Assembly: GCA_035222895.1 (NCBI GenBank)
Contig: JAVYIG010000068.1
Span: 1-64,000, forward strand
Length of the DNA stretch: 64,000 bases
DNA from: Strongylocentrotus droebachiensis
Taxonomy: Eukaryota > Echinodermata > Echinoidea > Camarodonta > Strongylocentrotidae
Direction of reading: 5' to 3'
A program made the translations under genes and the position numbers. This document shows, in pieces, positions 37,490-49,744 of the stretch. The notes under the pieces were generated by a model. It searched no databases. It saw only the letters and a program-made list of their open reading frames with translations, and was not told the origin of the DNA. The first letter of the stretch is position 1, and every line of letters begins with the position of its first letter.

Positions 37490-40400
37490 GATTGATTGAT
37501 TGATTGATTTTTATTCGACAAGCTTCCAACATACAACAATATACAATAATAACAGATCAAAAATAAGTCAGCTTGAACAGGATAACCCACGAAAGCTCGA
37601 GAGCTTATTTCCAGTGGGGTCCCTTACAGACATGTATACAATTAATAAGTTAAAATAGTAATATTTACAGACAGATAAGAAAATTAAAAGAACTACTTAT
37701 TAAAGATAATAATAATAATAACAACATTAAACTGATGATAGAAATGATATTAAGTACAAGAAGAAAAAGAAGAAGGAGAAGAAGAAAAAGAGGAGAAGGA
37801 AGAAGAGTAAAATAATGATGAATTTGTAGAATTTTTATAACGTACGAAAACATAAGTATATACAACATGAAAAAGTATGAACCGACAGAAGAATACAAAT
37901 TTCAATCATATAACATGTCATTCACTTCTCTTCTCTGACTGTCAAGTATTAGGTATTCCTTTAATTTCCTCTTAAAATGATCATAGTTTCCTATTTCTTT
38001 TACACCATTGGGAAGGGAATTCCAATGTTTTATGGCATTGTAATAAAACGAATTTCCAATACTACCTACTCTTTCTGGTAAGTTAAAGTTGAATCGTCTA
38101 TTTCTTGTATTATAATCATGTACGTCAGTAACAAGATCGAAGTTGGATCGAATATAATGATTCGACCTAGTATGATATATTTTATGCACGTGATGCAATA
38201 CGAGTTGTTTTGATCTTTGGTCGACTTCAAGAAAACCAGCTTTAGAAAGTTCGCTGTAGCCAACATGAGTTCTTGGACCAGAACAGTTGATAAATCTCAC
38301 CATTTTGTTCTGTATATAATCTTCAACTTCTTTTGATCTGACTTGTTTATGTTACTATACCATGCAGGGTTAGCATAGTCAAATAAACATTGAATAAGAG
38401 CAAAACAGAGTGTACGTCTTGCTTTTAAATCCATACAACTTTGATATCTGTACAAAAATTTCAGACGAGAATTTGCTTTTTTTACAACTGATTCTACTAA
38501 AGATGAAAATTAAATTGCGCTAGCCAACTCAATGCCTAAATACTTCACAGACTCTTTTCTCTTGATTGCTTGATTATTGTGTGTCACTTTGAATTCAAAT
38601 GACTTTTTAGAACTACTTTTAGAACAAAATAAAATGCTTTCTGTTTTTCCCAAGTGTAAAGAAAGCTTATTATCAGTCATCCAATCGACACACGTAAACA
38701 GCTGTTCACTGAGCTTTTCCTCAATATATTTAGGATCAGGATTTGAATAGAGTAATACGCTGTCATCTGCGTACAATAATAGTTTGAAGTCTTTTATACA
38801 AATACACATATCATTGATATAACTTGAAAATAGAATTGGGCCTAAAATGCTTCCCTGCATGGGAACACCGCATGTTATAGGCATTAGTTTGGAACGAATA
38901 TCACGAATGGCCACTACTTGGTGCCGATTAGATAAGTAGGATCTGAACCAATCTAAACTTGCCTTATCAAAACCCATTAGTTGTAACTTCTTCAATAAGA
39001 CGCAATGATTAACTGTATCAAAAGCTTTTTGCAGATCAAGGAGCACCATACCAACAAAGCGCCTTTGGGAAGTTTCTCTCCTCAAATAATCAGTCAAATG
39101 AATTAGACATGTTTCAGTCGAATAATCATGTCGAAAACCAGATTGAAATTCATAAATTATATCATTTTCTTTGAAGTATCTTTCAATTTGAACACAGACC
39201 GATTTTTCTAGAATCTTTGATGCTACGCTTAAAACACTAATAGGTCTATAGTTGCTAACATCAGTTTTATCTTTCTTTTTATAAAGTGGAGTCACTTTTG
39301 CTATTTTCATATCCTCTGGAAAAGTACTCGTCAAGATAGATAGGTTCATTAAGTAACTTAGAGGCTTAAATAAAACCTTCGCACCATCTTTTAGAAATTT
39401 AGCTGGAATCAAGTCTAACCCAGTACTTTTTGATACATTCAACTTACGTAACTCTTTGAAAACAAATTGTTCACTGATTGGTAATAACTCGAAGCTGTTT
39501 TCACGTACACCTTTTCTTTCGTAAAAGTCACGAATACAATCATTGTCTGCGCTGAAAAAGTCTTTGGAAGGGGGGAGTTTGTCTACTAATTTGGCAGCCA
39601 CATTTGTGAAATGAGAATTGAATTTATCAGCGATGGCCATCTTATCATGACATAATTCCCCATCAATTTTAATGACAGATTCTTGTTCTTTTCGCTTCTT
39701 ATTTTTCAATCCTAAGTTTTTTAGATTCTGCCAAAGTTTTTTCGAATCTTGTTTATTTTCTTCTATCTTGTTTTGTAAGTAATCGAGTTTAGCCTTTTCA
39801 CCTCTCTTTGGACCATATATCTTAATACTCTGTATCTTTTATAGAGCTTCTCATGTTTTTCTCTTTTCCTCCATTTTTTGTATACTATATTTCTCTTTTG
39901 AATTAAGGAAAGAATATCTTTAGTCACCCAAGTTTCTGATCTTTGTTTTATTCTTATCCGTTTCAGTGGCGCTATCATATTCAAATTTGAGATAAAAACG
40001 TGTTGAAATATTGACCATGCCTCATTTACATCTGTACAGTCAGTTATTCGTGACCAATCAACAACAGATAGTTGAAGTTTGAAAGACTCTTCTGTATATT
40101 TTTTCATGGATCTGATATCATTAGTCCTGTGATGACCTATAGCCAGTCTAACATTTTTCCGTGTACAAAAAGTAAAATAATGGTCGCTAATACCTAGATC
40201 AATGACACCATTTTGACTTATTTTATTTTCTTTGGTACAACCAACATGATCCAAAAGAGAAGAACATGTAGGTGTAACGCGTGTTGCCTCTTTAATGAGT
40301 TGACTAAACCCATGAAGACTCAACAAGTCAATATATTTTTTAGCCAGTGGCGATTTGCGAAGAAGACAAATATTCATGTCTCCTAAAAGAATTATTTCGT

Positions 40401-41465
40401 CATCCTACTTTAATGTATCAAGAATATTGGACAATAAAATAAACAAATTGTTTTTCGGAGGTCGATACAGAACGCCAACAACAATTGGTTTTGATCTTGG
40501 TATAAGCAAATTTATCCACAGGGATTCCGTATCTCCAGTACTTATAGCATCCATAATATTAAATGCAATATCATTTCTGATATATAAACATACACCACCT
40601 CCAGAGCCAGAGGATCGATCATGGCGTATGATTTTATATCCGTCTATTTCAATTTCTTCATCATTTATGGAATTGTTTAACCATGTTTCAGTGAAAGCAA
40701 TAATAGACAGCCTTTTTCTTTTAAAAAGAATTCTAAGTTCCGATATCTTGTTTAGAATAGACCTCACATTAAGGTGTAAAAAATGAAGACCTTTAACTTT
40801 TAACTTTTCTTCAAATTCTAGATAAAGAGAAGTGTTTTCATCTCTGAGGTTTGGCTGAATTACTCTTGCTATCGCTTGCTTTTCGGGTGTAACGTGCGTT
40901 ACCTTAAAATAGTTTTCTTTTAGTCTATCCTCGTTTTGGCTTTCTTTCTCTAAACAATCGTCATTAAATAATGAGTCACAAAAAGATGGCAGACAACATG
41001 TTAAACAATTCCACTTCTCATCAGGGCATTCATAATATAACCTGCGGTACTCTGAAAAACTGATAGCTTGACAATTAGTGTGAAACCATTTTTTACAATA
41101 AGAACACAGAAGGCCGTGTTGATTACATTTGACTGGCTTATCACAGTTCCCACAAGGGAACTTATATTTTCGACTGTCAACTATAATTTTCGGATCATCA
41201 CTAGATTTTGTCAAACTTTCACTTAATTCAATACCCTTCTTACAAATTGAAGATATTTCGCCCAGTCTTTCATGTCCACCTTGGATGGTCTGAAGGCTGG
41301 TTTCAGTCGTGACCTCTGATTGACTGCACTGAAATCCAAAGATCTCCCAGAAACAGATTCGGCGTAGGACTTTACGGGGCTGCTTTTTTCCTCATCAGAA
41401 TGAAGACTCTGGTTTTCTCGGTAGATGGCTTGATGCCGCCTTGCTCCCGATTTAACTTGAGCCAT
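37490..41465 (-). mobile_element. Nearly full-length CR1/L2-like LINE retrotransposon
   Basis: Minus-strand order: ATG at 41465 (MAQVKSGARR), a PHD-like Cys/His cluster (CGNCDK...CSYCKKWFHTNC...CLTC), and an endonuclease (FLHLNVRSILN, FTETWLNN, GGGVCLYIRN, LYRPP, LLGDMN, LLDHVG, GISDH). A reverse transcriptase follows (NYRPISVLS, QKAFDTVNH, GVPMQGSILGPILF, LLYADDSVLL with YADD at 38762-38773, VKYLGIEL). The C-terminus is YNTRNRRFNFNLPER and WNSLPNGV. Breaks are few: frameshifts near 41235, 39765 and 38325, and in-frame stops at 40405-40407 and about 38510. A 3' UTR with GATT repeats runs to about 37490. It would copy its own RNA by target-primed reverse transcription; this copy is inactive. 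Confidence 0.92.
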
Positions 41466-41796
41466 TTTATTATTATCATTATTTTTTTTTTTGTGTGTGT
41501 GTGTGTGTGTGTTTAATAATAAATAATAGTAATAATACTCAGTTTTGTATATAGCGCTTATTAGAATCACTAAGCGCTTCCAAACTTGGAACCCATAATT
41601 ATGATTTTCTTTGTACGAACTGCAGTCCAAATTATAAAGCACCACTGATAGGCGTACTTCAACAACATAATCTATAGCATAGTCTCACAAAAATGGTGTA
41701 TTCACACATTAATTTTTAGAGATTTCGAACGTTGAATTGATATATCGGTAAATGGTCACTTGTTCTTTGATGTCCCCCTTTTCTTCTTCCCCTTCT

Positions 41797-41880
41797 TCTC
41801 CTTCTTCTTCTTCTTCTTCTTCTTCTTCTTCTTCTTCTTCTTCTTCTTCTTCTTCTTCTTCTTCTTCTTCTTCTTCTTTA
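41797..41880. repeat. (TTC)n microsatellite
   Basis: About 80 bp of TTC repeats, just upstream of the LINE's 5' side. Apparent Lys- or Phe-rich reading frames here are artefacts. Confidence 0.95.
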
Positions 41881-41999
41881 TTTTTGTTTTGAATTTTTGT
41901 TTCCTTTTCTCGGCAATTTGTTGTTGTCGCATGCGTGGCAATGTCATTGTGTTTCTTCTCGTCTTCTTTTCGTCTTCGTTGTCTCCGTTTTTTCTTTCT

Positions 42000-42285
42000 G
42001 TATTCGACCGCGTCCTTTTCTTTATTTTCTACTAACCATGACTCAGACGCTGAAATTAGTGGTCATATATATATTTCCTGCATTTCAAAAGTTGTATAAT
42101 TCCGAGTTGCAATCTAAACCAAGAAAGATTGCTATCTGTTTTAAACCTCGATCGCTCGTGTTATCGCTGAAACATCTATTCACTCTTTCGGGGGTTAGGC
42201 ATCAACGTCATCAGGGACCCCCCCCCCCCCCCCCCCCCCCCCCACACACACACACAGACGCAGCTTTCCCCTCCCTAGCTGCCCC

Positions 42286-42316
<31 letters not shown>

Positions 42317-43426
42317 CCTCCTTCTGCGTGTCATTTTCTCTCTTTCCCTATTCACTTTGTCTCTTCCCTCTCTCCCTTCTCCCCCTCTCTCTCTATCTCT
42401 CTCTCCCTCTCTCTTTCTCTGTCGATATCTTCTCATCTCTTTACCTGCCCGTTTCCTTTTCCTTTTCCCTCTCCCTTTTGGTCTCCTTCTCTACCCCTCT
42501 CTCTCCCTCCCTGTCTCCCCTTTCCCCCATCGCTCTCCTCATTTCCCCCTATCTAGGTCTAGCTACCCTCTACTCTCCCGAGTCACTATCTTCCCATCTC
42601 TTTCTCTCAACAGACTTACCCCCCTTTCATATTGTTTGTATTCATTCATTGCTCCTCGTTTTGAAGAGGAAGTGGGAAAGTGTCAAGAAAAAGTTTTGCT
42701 TGCGCACAGGACAAAGAATAATTTTTGTGTCATGATTATATCTAGGAGATTTCGGTTGTACAGTGCTGGTTTTCGGGAAAGGAGTGAATGAGGTTAAAAC
42801 AAACGAAATAAAACTTTGATCGGATATCAACAGATCAACCACTGAGAGCTGATGGGGAACTTTTTTTTAAGGTGCACCATGGAATCTTGTGTGTAAAAAC
42901 TATACATTATAATGAGGATAATATGGATTATAATGTTTGAAGTCAATACTTTCTCGGAGTCGTATTTGTGATGCATGAAATGACATTATTTTGTGTGTAC
43001 TTTTGTGTAGTTTGTGCCATGAAACCTTGGAAATTGGAGTTTATCAATGGAACGAACGTTCAAGGAAAACTAAACATCGATTTCAAGAAGTTGATTTTGG
43101 CAATCGAGGGAACAGGAATGTGATGTTTTGTGTGACTGATTTCAATCGAATGATCTTCATGAGAATAAGCATTAATTTTTATCACAAATCTAAGTGCACG
43201 CGGGGAGACTATTAATTCAGATGTTGACATTCTGCAAATCACAAATCGGGGTTGGTGTGTTTATTGCGGTTTTGCAAATTCCATTATGATCACTAGACTA
43301 TAGAGCATCATCGAAAGGTGGACATCGAGCTTGAATACTGATCTATAACTCAGGAAGATGACGGCAAATAATAACTCTGACATTGAGATTATGCAAGTGA
43401 TTTAACCCCCATTTTGGTAGTAAACT
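42000..43426. other. CT-rich tracts and non-coding DNA upstream of candidate first exon (c)
   Basis: 42215-42243 is a poly-C tract, and 42285-42620 is dominated by CT/CCT repeats. From 42800 to 43426 there is no recognised gene; this is where a promoter for exon (c) would be expected. Confidence 0.6.
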
Positions 43427-43565
43427 ATGGGGAAGTCTAAAACAAGGACCGGGTCTACATCTGAATGGAACGTTCTATACGAAGTCAATACATATGAAAA
43501 TTGCAACGAATCCAGGACTAGTTCAGACAGGACCGATGAGGAATATGAAGCCAATCCTGAGTTTG
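43427..43565 (+). CDS. Candidate alternative first exon (c) of the SLC44A gene
   Basis: An ATG opens 46 codons starting MGKSKTRTGS and ending EANPEF, plus the first base of Gly and a donor GTATGACG. The start resembles MGKKNK of the exon at 52383. The ending is aromatic-Gly in phase 1, as in the three other candidates. The segment is acidic and polar, like cytosolic N-termini of SLC44A proteins. The donor is weaker than those of the others. Confidence 0.5.
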
Positions 43566-44604
43566 GTATGACGTATAAACATGTATGTTGCAGTGGTGTA
43601 TCCAGGATTGTTATTTTAATGAAGGGTGGGGCCGTGAGGGGCATATACTACATAAAGGCCTACCGCCCCCCCCCAATACAAAATGTTCACACTAAGACAA
43701 ACAACAAGGTTTCACAATAAATATTGGCCGATATGCACAAGAAAAAAATTTGAACTCACGTTTGCAAATTGGTATGAGTTTTACCGCAAGTGGGGGGGGG
43801 GGGGGGAGGGGGCGGGGATGTGCTAGTTGTGCCCCCTGAGCACCCTGTGCCCCTGGAATTCATAATCATTATAAATAATATTAGATAGACATGACTTAAA
43901 AGGGCTATAACAGCTCCTTTGTTTGTGTTTGTTTTTTCACTTTGAATAATACTTCTTCCACTTGACTTTTCTCTTGATTATCAAATACAGGATCATTGAT
44001 CAGCATATCGCTTGCATTACAAAATATGTCTGCCATAGAATTTTTTTTTTTCTTCCACTCACTCTATTTTTCGTTTATAAAATATTTCCATGTCATTCTG
44101 ATTAAAGACTCTTTACGATTCATATCATCATGTAAATCGCATGCAAATCGGATTTGTGAAATTCCGTATTATACCTTTCTGATAAAAATCATTGGGAGAG
44201 TTCCAACTCTAAACAGAAACATAAATAGGCCGACCCGTTTCGACTTGGGCACAATAATTATGCTGAATAGAAACTGAAAACTGCTTCGTTGGGCAAGTCC
44301 CGGGGGCAAGCACAAAACTGAAACCATGTTGACCAAATTCAGTACGAGATGGCTCTGACTCTGATAATAGTCGGTAGGCCATGTAATTGTATCGTGTTTT
44401 TGCGTGGTCTGATCAGTGGTGTTAGAAATAAAATTCATGATAATCTCCCAAATATTATAAAACATGCATAAACACTCTGTTCTCCTCACGATTATGCTCC
44501 CAAATCGATGAAAATAAAATAATTCTGACGTTTATTTCAATAGTTATTATTCGTGAACAACTGCTATTATAATACACGCTGGCTTCTGGTTTACGTACTT
44601 TCGG

Positions 44605-44609
44605 CCAAT
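44605..44609 (+). promoter_or_regulatory. CCAAT box upstream of the ATG at 44677
   Basis: GGCCAATCAG is a full consensus CCAAT context, 68 bp before the ATG of the gene at 44677-49209, within a CpG-containing stretch. Promoter function is inferred. Confidence 0.45.
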
Positions 44610-44676
44610 CAGAAGGCAGCATTTTCAGGCTCGTACACGTTCGCGATCGCAATCAAATTCTACGTTGACAAGCAAT

Positions 44677-47600
44677 ATGGCGACCGACGCTACGGCTGCT
44701 TGTTCGTCAACAAGTTCAGAATTGAAGTGTTTTATTCACTCCGAAAGTGCTTCTGACGATGATTTAAAGGCATTTAATGCAACAACGTGGGCCAAAGTTT
44801 TCACTAGCGCTGCGATTTGGAAATATTCCAACGGGAAAAAGGCCAAAATTGCAACAGAATTTCTGGCACTGATCGACTCAACCAGCGACGCCGACAGCGT
44901 TGAAATTCCACAACAAGCAGGTTTTCATCGAAAATGCTACCAGCAATTTACAGATAAGACAAAGGTTGACCAAGCTAAGAGAAAGCAGGAGAAAGCAGAA
45001 CTGGAAGATGAAGGTGAGTTTACTTGACAATATTTTCACAGGAAATTGCATGTGATCATTTACTTGTGATAAGGCCTAGCCAGGCCCTATAGGCCAGGGC
45101 TAGGCTAGCCCTAACTCTATTGATCGCCAGCGCTACCGCGCTGGCGATCCGTAGGGTTAGCCTAGCCCTAGGCCTTGATCTAGTCATGTTACACCAAACC
45201 TTAACTTAGGCCCTAGGGCAAGGCCCAAGTCAAGATCATGAATGAACGGTGCCAAATATTGATTAAAATTCATGTGAGCAACCGATCAATAACCATGTTC
45301 ATTTTTTTCTAAAGTAACTGAAATAAGAAATGATTTCCTACATGGCACATGCAATTAAATTTAATAATTTTAAAATGTAGTCGCGTGTAATCACATTCAC
45401 AGCAGCCTTAGCCCTTAGCAATGTTACTTGTAACTTGTTTGTTAGTGTCTATAATTAGATAGATGTGACTTGAGTTGAGTTGAGAAAAAATGGTCCCCTC
45501 ATCATTGCCAAAACAAAAGGCATTGCCATTGGTAAAATGGCGCTCATTTAAAAATAGAAAAATTAAATAGACTACAATCTACAATCATATTATTATGATG
45601 TAGATTCTACATCATAATAATATGATGCAATACATACCGATGTAATGTCTTTGACATGCCACCGTGTATGTATTGACATTGTTAGTAAAGCTGGCCAGCG
45701 CCTAGAGGGATGGAATGCTGCTCAAATTTTTATACACAAAAAGAGATTCAGTCATTTTGCAGATTGACTATTCATTTTTTACTGTGTATGATGCAATACA
45801 TACCGATGCATGTATTTGATATGAATTACTAATAAAGCTGGCCAGCGCCTAGAGGGACGGAATGCTGCCCAAATTTTCATTCACGAAAAGAGATCCAGAC
45901 CCATTTTGGATTGTGCCTGTCATTTTGTAGTTATTGACTATTCATTTTTTACTGTGTATGATGCAATACATACCGATGCATGTATTTGATATGAATTACT
46001 AATAAAGCTGGCCAGCGCCTAGAGGGACGGAATGCTGCCCAAATTATTATTCACGAAAAGAGATCCAGACCCATTTTGGATTGTGCCTGTCATTTTGTAG
46101 TTATTGACTATTCATTTTTTTTCTGTGTGTGATGCAATACATACCGATGCATGTATTTGATATGAATTACTAAAAATATTCATTCACAAAAAAAGATCCA
46201 GACCTATATTCGGTTGTAAAAGAGCCGAACTACAGCATTTAAAGCAGGCCCATTATGACCCTTTTTTAAAGGGATTGTTTTACATAATGCAATAAAGCGT
46301 GTGTTTTTGTCACTGCATGGTATACACATAAATAGTCCTCTTGTTCTCCTTATGATACTTTCTTCTGAAATAAATGCTCCTTTTATCATCTTGCAATTAC
46401 ATTATAATTTATTTTTGCGAGCAAATTAGTGTGTTCCACACTTGGAAATTACTAACTATTTATTGTTGCAAACCCAGAATTAATTGACATATAATAATTG
46501 CATAAAAAGTACATATGCGTATCACATATCTATTATTTAATTGCTCTTTTCATTTTATTTTTATATTTCCCCAGATTCATCTAAAGAACCAGAGCTGAAG
46601 AAGCCACGAAGGGAACTACGATCCAGAGAGGCAGCCACCAGTTCCCGACGTTCTGTGCACGTACTCCCAGCAGAGTGTATCATCTGTCAGAAGAGTGGAC
46701 GGTTGGATGTAAAGAAGCAAGGCAAGCGTGTAAAGGAGCCACTTTCCAACTGTGAGATAGTCAACGGAGGGCGAATTCTAGAGCAGGCTATCAACGAGCA
46801 AAATACTCGCATCTTACGGCTCATCCAACATCAAGATTGCGTTGCCTTAGAAGTCAAATACCATGCAACCTGTTACCTGGATTACACGCGACCTCTGACA
46901 AGGAAAGGAAACAAGCAGAAGCATGACAGGCACTACACTGAGTCATTTAAGAAGTTCTGTAAGGATGTAGTGGAGGAGAAGCTGATTAAGGAGGAGAAGG
47001 CATGGGAGTTGGTCGCGCTCAAGAAGAAATTCGTCCACGCACGCATCCTACCATTTATGCTGAGTTCCAGCAAGGCCACTTTGCAGTGCAGCGACAAAAT
47101 GAGTATGGATTCTCTGGCGTACCATGTGACCAAACAATAGAACAGACAGTCAACAAAGACTCCAAGACAAGAGGAGGCCTTAAAGGATTTACCGTCAACA
47201 AAGGTGCTGTGAACAGATGGACGGCAGGACACCATGAGCGAGCAGCCATTATGAGGCAAGTTGAGGAGATGGCAGGAAAGGGTCAAAGGTCATGCTTCCG
47301 CAAGGAACTCACAGAGAGCCGCATGAAGCGAGATGAATCAGATGTGGAGTCCATCATCGACACCATCTCAAGTCTCACTAATCCATTTGAAGAGGCAACT
47401 TCGTCTGATATAGTTCATCTTGCTTCTGGTGTTCTTGCATCATCAGATGTAACTAGGGATCTGTTGGCGACAGAAGAAAAGGGTGATGCAAGCTTCATGC
47501 AGTACTGCCAGGAAAGACTGCAAAAGGAAGACAAGCCCATTACAGACACAATACGTAGATCAACGCTAAAGACTTTCAGCAATATGACGAAGAAGTCAGT

Positions 47601-49209
47601 GTCTAACATTAAAGGGAAGGAGGTGGTGTTGAAGAGCGACCGAGATCTGTTCGCCCGCCTTGTCATCATAGGGAAAAGGAGACAGGTCGACTTGTGTAAT
47701 ATGATGACCTATTCACTTGGACCATTGCCACTGCCCATCGCCAAAGCTGATGGCTCGCTAATGAAAACCAACAAGGCCAAGCTCCTGCACATGTTAGAAG
47801 ATCTACACATGCCTACAGCACCTGAAGAAGGCCGCCCTAGAGTTCCTCCTCAACCTCCGAAAGGTGGCATATGGATCGTAGATGCTATGGCCCTTCTTCA
47901 AATGATGAAAAACATTCCAAAGACATTTGGTGAAGTGGCGATGAAAGTGTTCAAACAGCTTGTGAACTTAACACTTGAGACTCAGACCAAGTCCATCCAT
48001 TTCGTTACTGATACGTACCCTGACGTGAGCATAAAAAATGCAGAGAGGACAAGACGGGCGACAACTGGATCTCAAAGAGTCCGCATCAGAAAGCCAGATC
48101 AGAACACACCAAAGCAGTGGAAGAAGTTCCTTGCCAACAGCTGTAACAAGCAAGAACTGATCAGCTTTCTATTTACAGAGTGGCAGAACTATGATGCTAA
48201 CAAGCTGAAAGGTGTGCAGTTGGTAGTGGCACATGAAGACAAATGCCATGCAATAGCGGCAGATGTCAACGGAGCTGTGAGGTGTCTGCAAGTCGACAGT
48301 CTTTGTTGCGACCATGAGGAGGCAGATACCCGCATGCTATTGCATGCAAAGTATATTGGGGAAACTTCGAATGCCACCCCAGTCATCATCAAGTCCCCAG
48401 ACACAGATGTTTTTGTTCTGGCAGTAGCGCATGCAAAGGAGATTGCTTCACCTCTATATTTTCATACAGGAAGAGATGACAAGAAGAGAACTATCGCTAT
48501 AAGCCCCGTTCAACAAGAACTCGGAGAATCATTGACAAGTGCTCTGATTGGTTTCCACGCGTTCACTGGCTGCGATTCCGTCAGCTCGTTCTATGGAAAA
48601 GGGAAGACAAAGGCCTTTTCATTACTGAAGAAATTTCCAGCACATGTGGAGCCATTCAAGCAACTTGGCGATTCTCTTGACGTCCCTGCAGAAGTTTCTG
48701 ACGGACTAGAAAGATTTGTTTGTCAGCTGTATGGTCATAAGGATGTGCCTAGTGTCAATGATATCCGGTACATCATGCTCAAGACTGCAACCAGAAGTGA
48801 AATTGTAATGCCACCAAACCAGGATTCACTGCGGAAACACATCCAGAGGGCCAGTTTTCAGGCAAACATCTTCAAAAAGAGCCTTGTTCAAAACCAAGAT
48901 CTGCCATCGCCAGTCAACCATGGATGGAAAATGGAGGATAGTGAGCTTGCCATTGACTGGATGGATCTGGCACCAGCACCAGAAAGTGTACTGGAACTGG
49001 CATTCTGCAAGTGTAAGCGCTCAAAATGCAAGGCAGAAGATGCTGACGATGGATGCTGTGCTAATCTTGGCCTTCAGTGTACAGACCTATGCCAATGCAA
49101 AAACTGTGACAACTTGGAACCTCTGATAGCTGACGAAGATGCAAATAATCCAGCAAGTGATTCTGATGATGAGGAAGGGGAAGACGATTTTGGTGAGGAG
49201 GAGCACTAA
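44677..49209 (+). CDS. Cys/His-cluster protein with FEN/XPG-like nuclease region and CXC-type C-terminus
   Basis: Exon 1 is 44677-45013, starting MATDATAACS and ending GAT GAA G|GT. Exon 2 begins at 46575 and joins in phase. Exon 2 first encodes Cys/His clusters (CIICQK...YHATCYLDYTR), then changes frame near 47020-47045 and runs open to 49209. The downstream part holds WIVDAMALLQ, FVTDTYPDVSIKN, CDHEEADTRMLLHA, SPDTDVFVLAV and HAFTGCDSVSSFYGKGKTKA. These match the order and acidic residues of FEN1/XPG-type nucleases. A cysteine cluster near 49006-49125 (FCKCKRSKCK...CTDLCQCKNC) resembles the CXC domain of tesmin/TSO1-type proteins. The protein belongs to a widespread uncharacterised family. 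The frame change and the missing central domain suggest an internal deletion. An acidic tail ends it. Confidence 0.75.
45122..45149. repeat. Strong hairpin in intron 1 of the 44677 gene
   Basis: GATCGCCAGCGC and GCGCTGGCGATC form a 12-bp stem with a short loop, framed by a longer inverted repeat (GGGCTAGGCTAGCCCTAA and TTAGCCTAGCCC). Confidence 0.8.
45586..45624. repeat. Perfect 39-base palindrome
   Basis: CATATTATTATGATGTAGA is followed after one base by its exact complement, giving a 19-bp stem. It is adjacent to the tandem array that starts at about 45624. Confidence 0.85.
45624..46205 (+). repeat. Tandem array of a unit of about 170 bp
   Basis: Copies of GATGCAATACATACCGATG begin at 45624, 45790, 45960 and 46131. 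Units contain AAAGCTGGCCAGCGCCTAGAG and GAAAAGAGATCCAGACCCA. The second and third units are nearly identical, and the last is truncated. The array lies in intron 1 of the 44677 gene. Confidence 0.9.
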
Positions 49210-49740
49210 AGTAAGTATCTAAGCTTAATATTGCTCATATTAATGTTTGTCCAATCATTTAGTTGATCTAAGACAGGGACTAACAACATGGGACAGGCGC
49301 AATTTTTTGCCCATAAATCCAAGAATTGCGCTGGTTCTTATTTAAAGCCCTGATGAGGAATAAAGGTATATTCTTGAAAAGTCCTATTTGGCAGTATTTG
49401 AAACTCCACATTTGTGAACTGATATATGGCACTGGTATCTGGCTTGGCTTCTTGGAGGGCTGGACAAATCATGCTGTAATAGGTTCTGGAAAACAAACAA
49501 ACACAAACTCAAATGTTTATTGTAACATGAAGACACCAATATTTCACCGATGATTACATAAAATTTCAGTATTATTTAATGTGCATCAAGTGCACGTGAA
49601 AACTTAAAAGAGCTACTGGACAGCATGCTTTAGTTCATCAGGAGATGCAACAAGTTCATAATTTACCCAAAACATACTGAAAACTCAGAACTAATTTGCA
49701 GCACATACAGCTCTTCCCTTTTTAAGGCGGCTCTCTATCT
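49210..49740. other. 3' flank of the 44677 gene
   Basis: No coding sequence is seen. A GTAAGT directly after the stop codon (49207-49209) could be a donor for a 3' UTR intron, but this cannot be shown from sequence alone. Confidence 0.35.
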
Positions 49741-49744
49741 TCAA

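Noticed and set aside
41756..42556. Lys/Phe-rich and Ser/Pro/Leu-rich frames
   Set aside because: They are translations of TTC and CT microsatellites, open in several frames at once.
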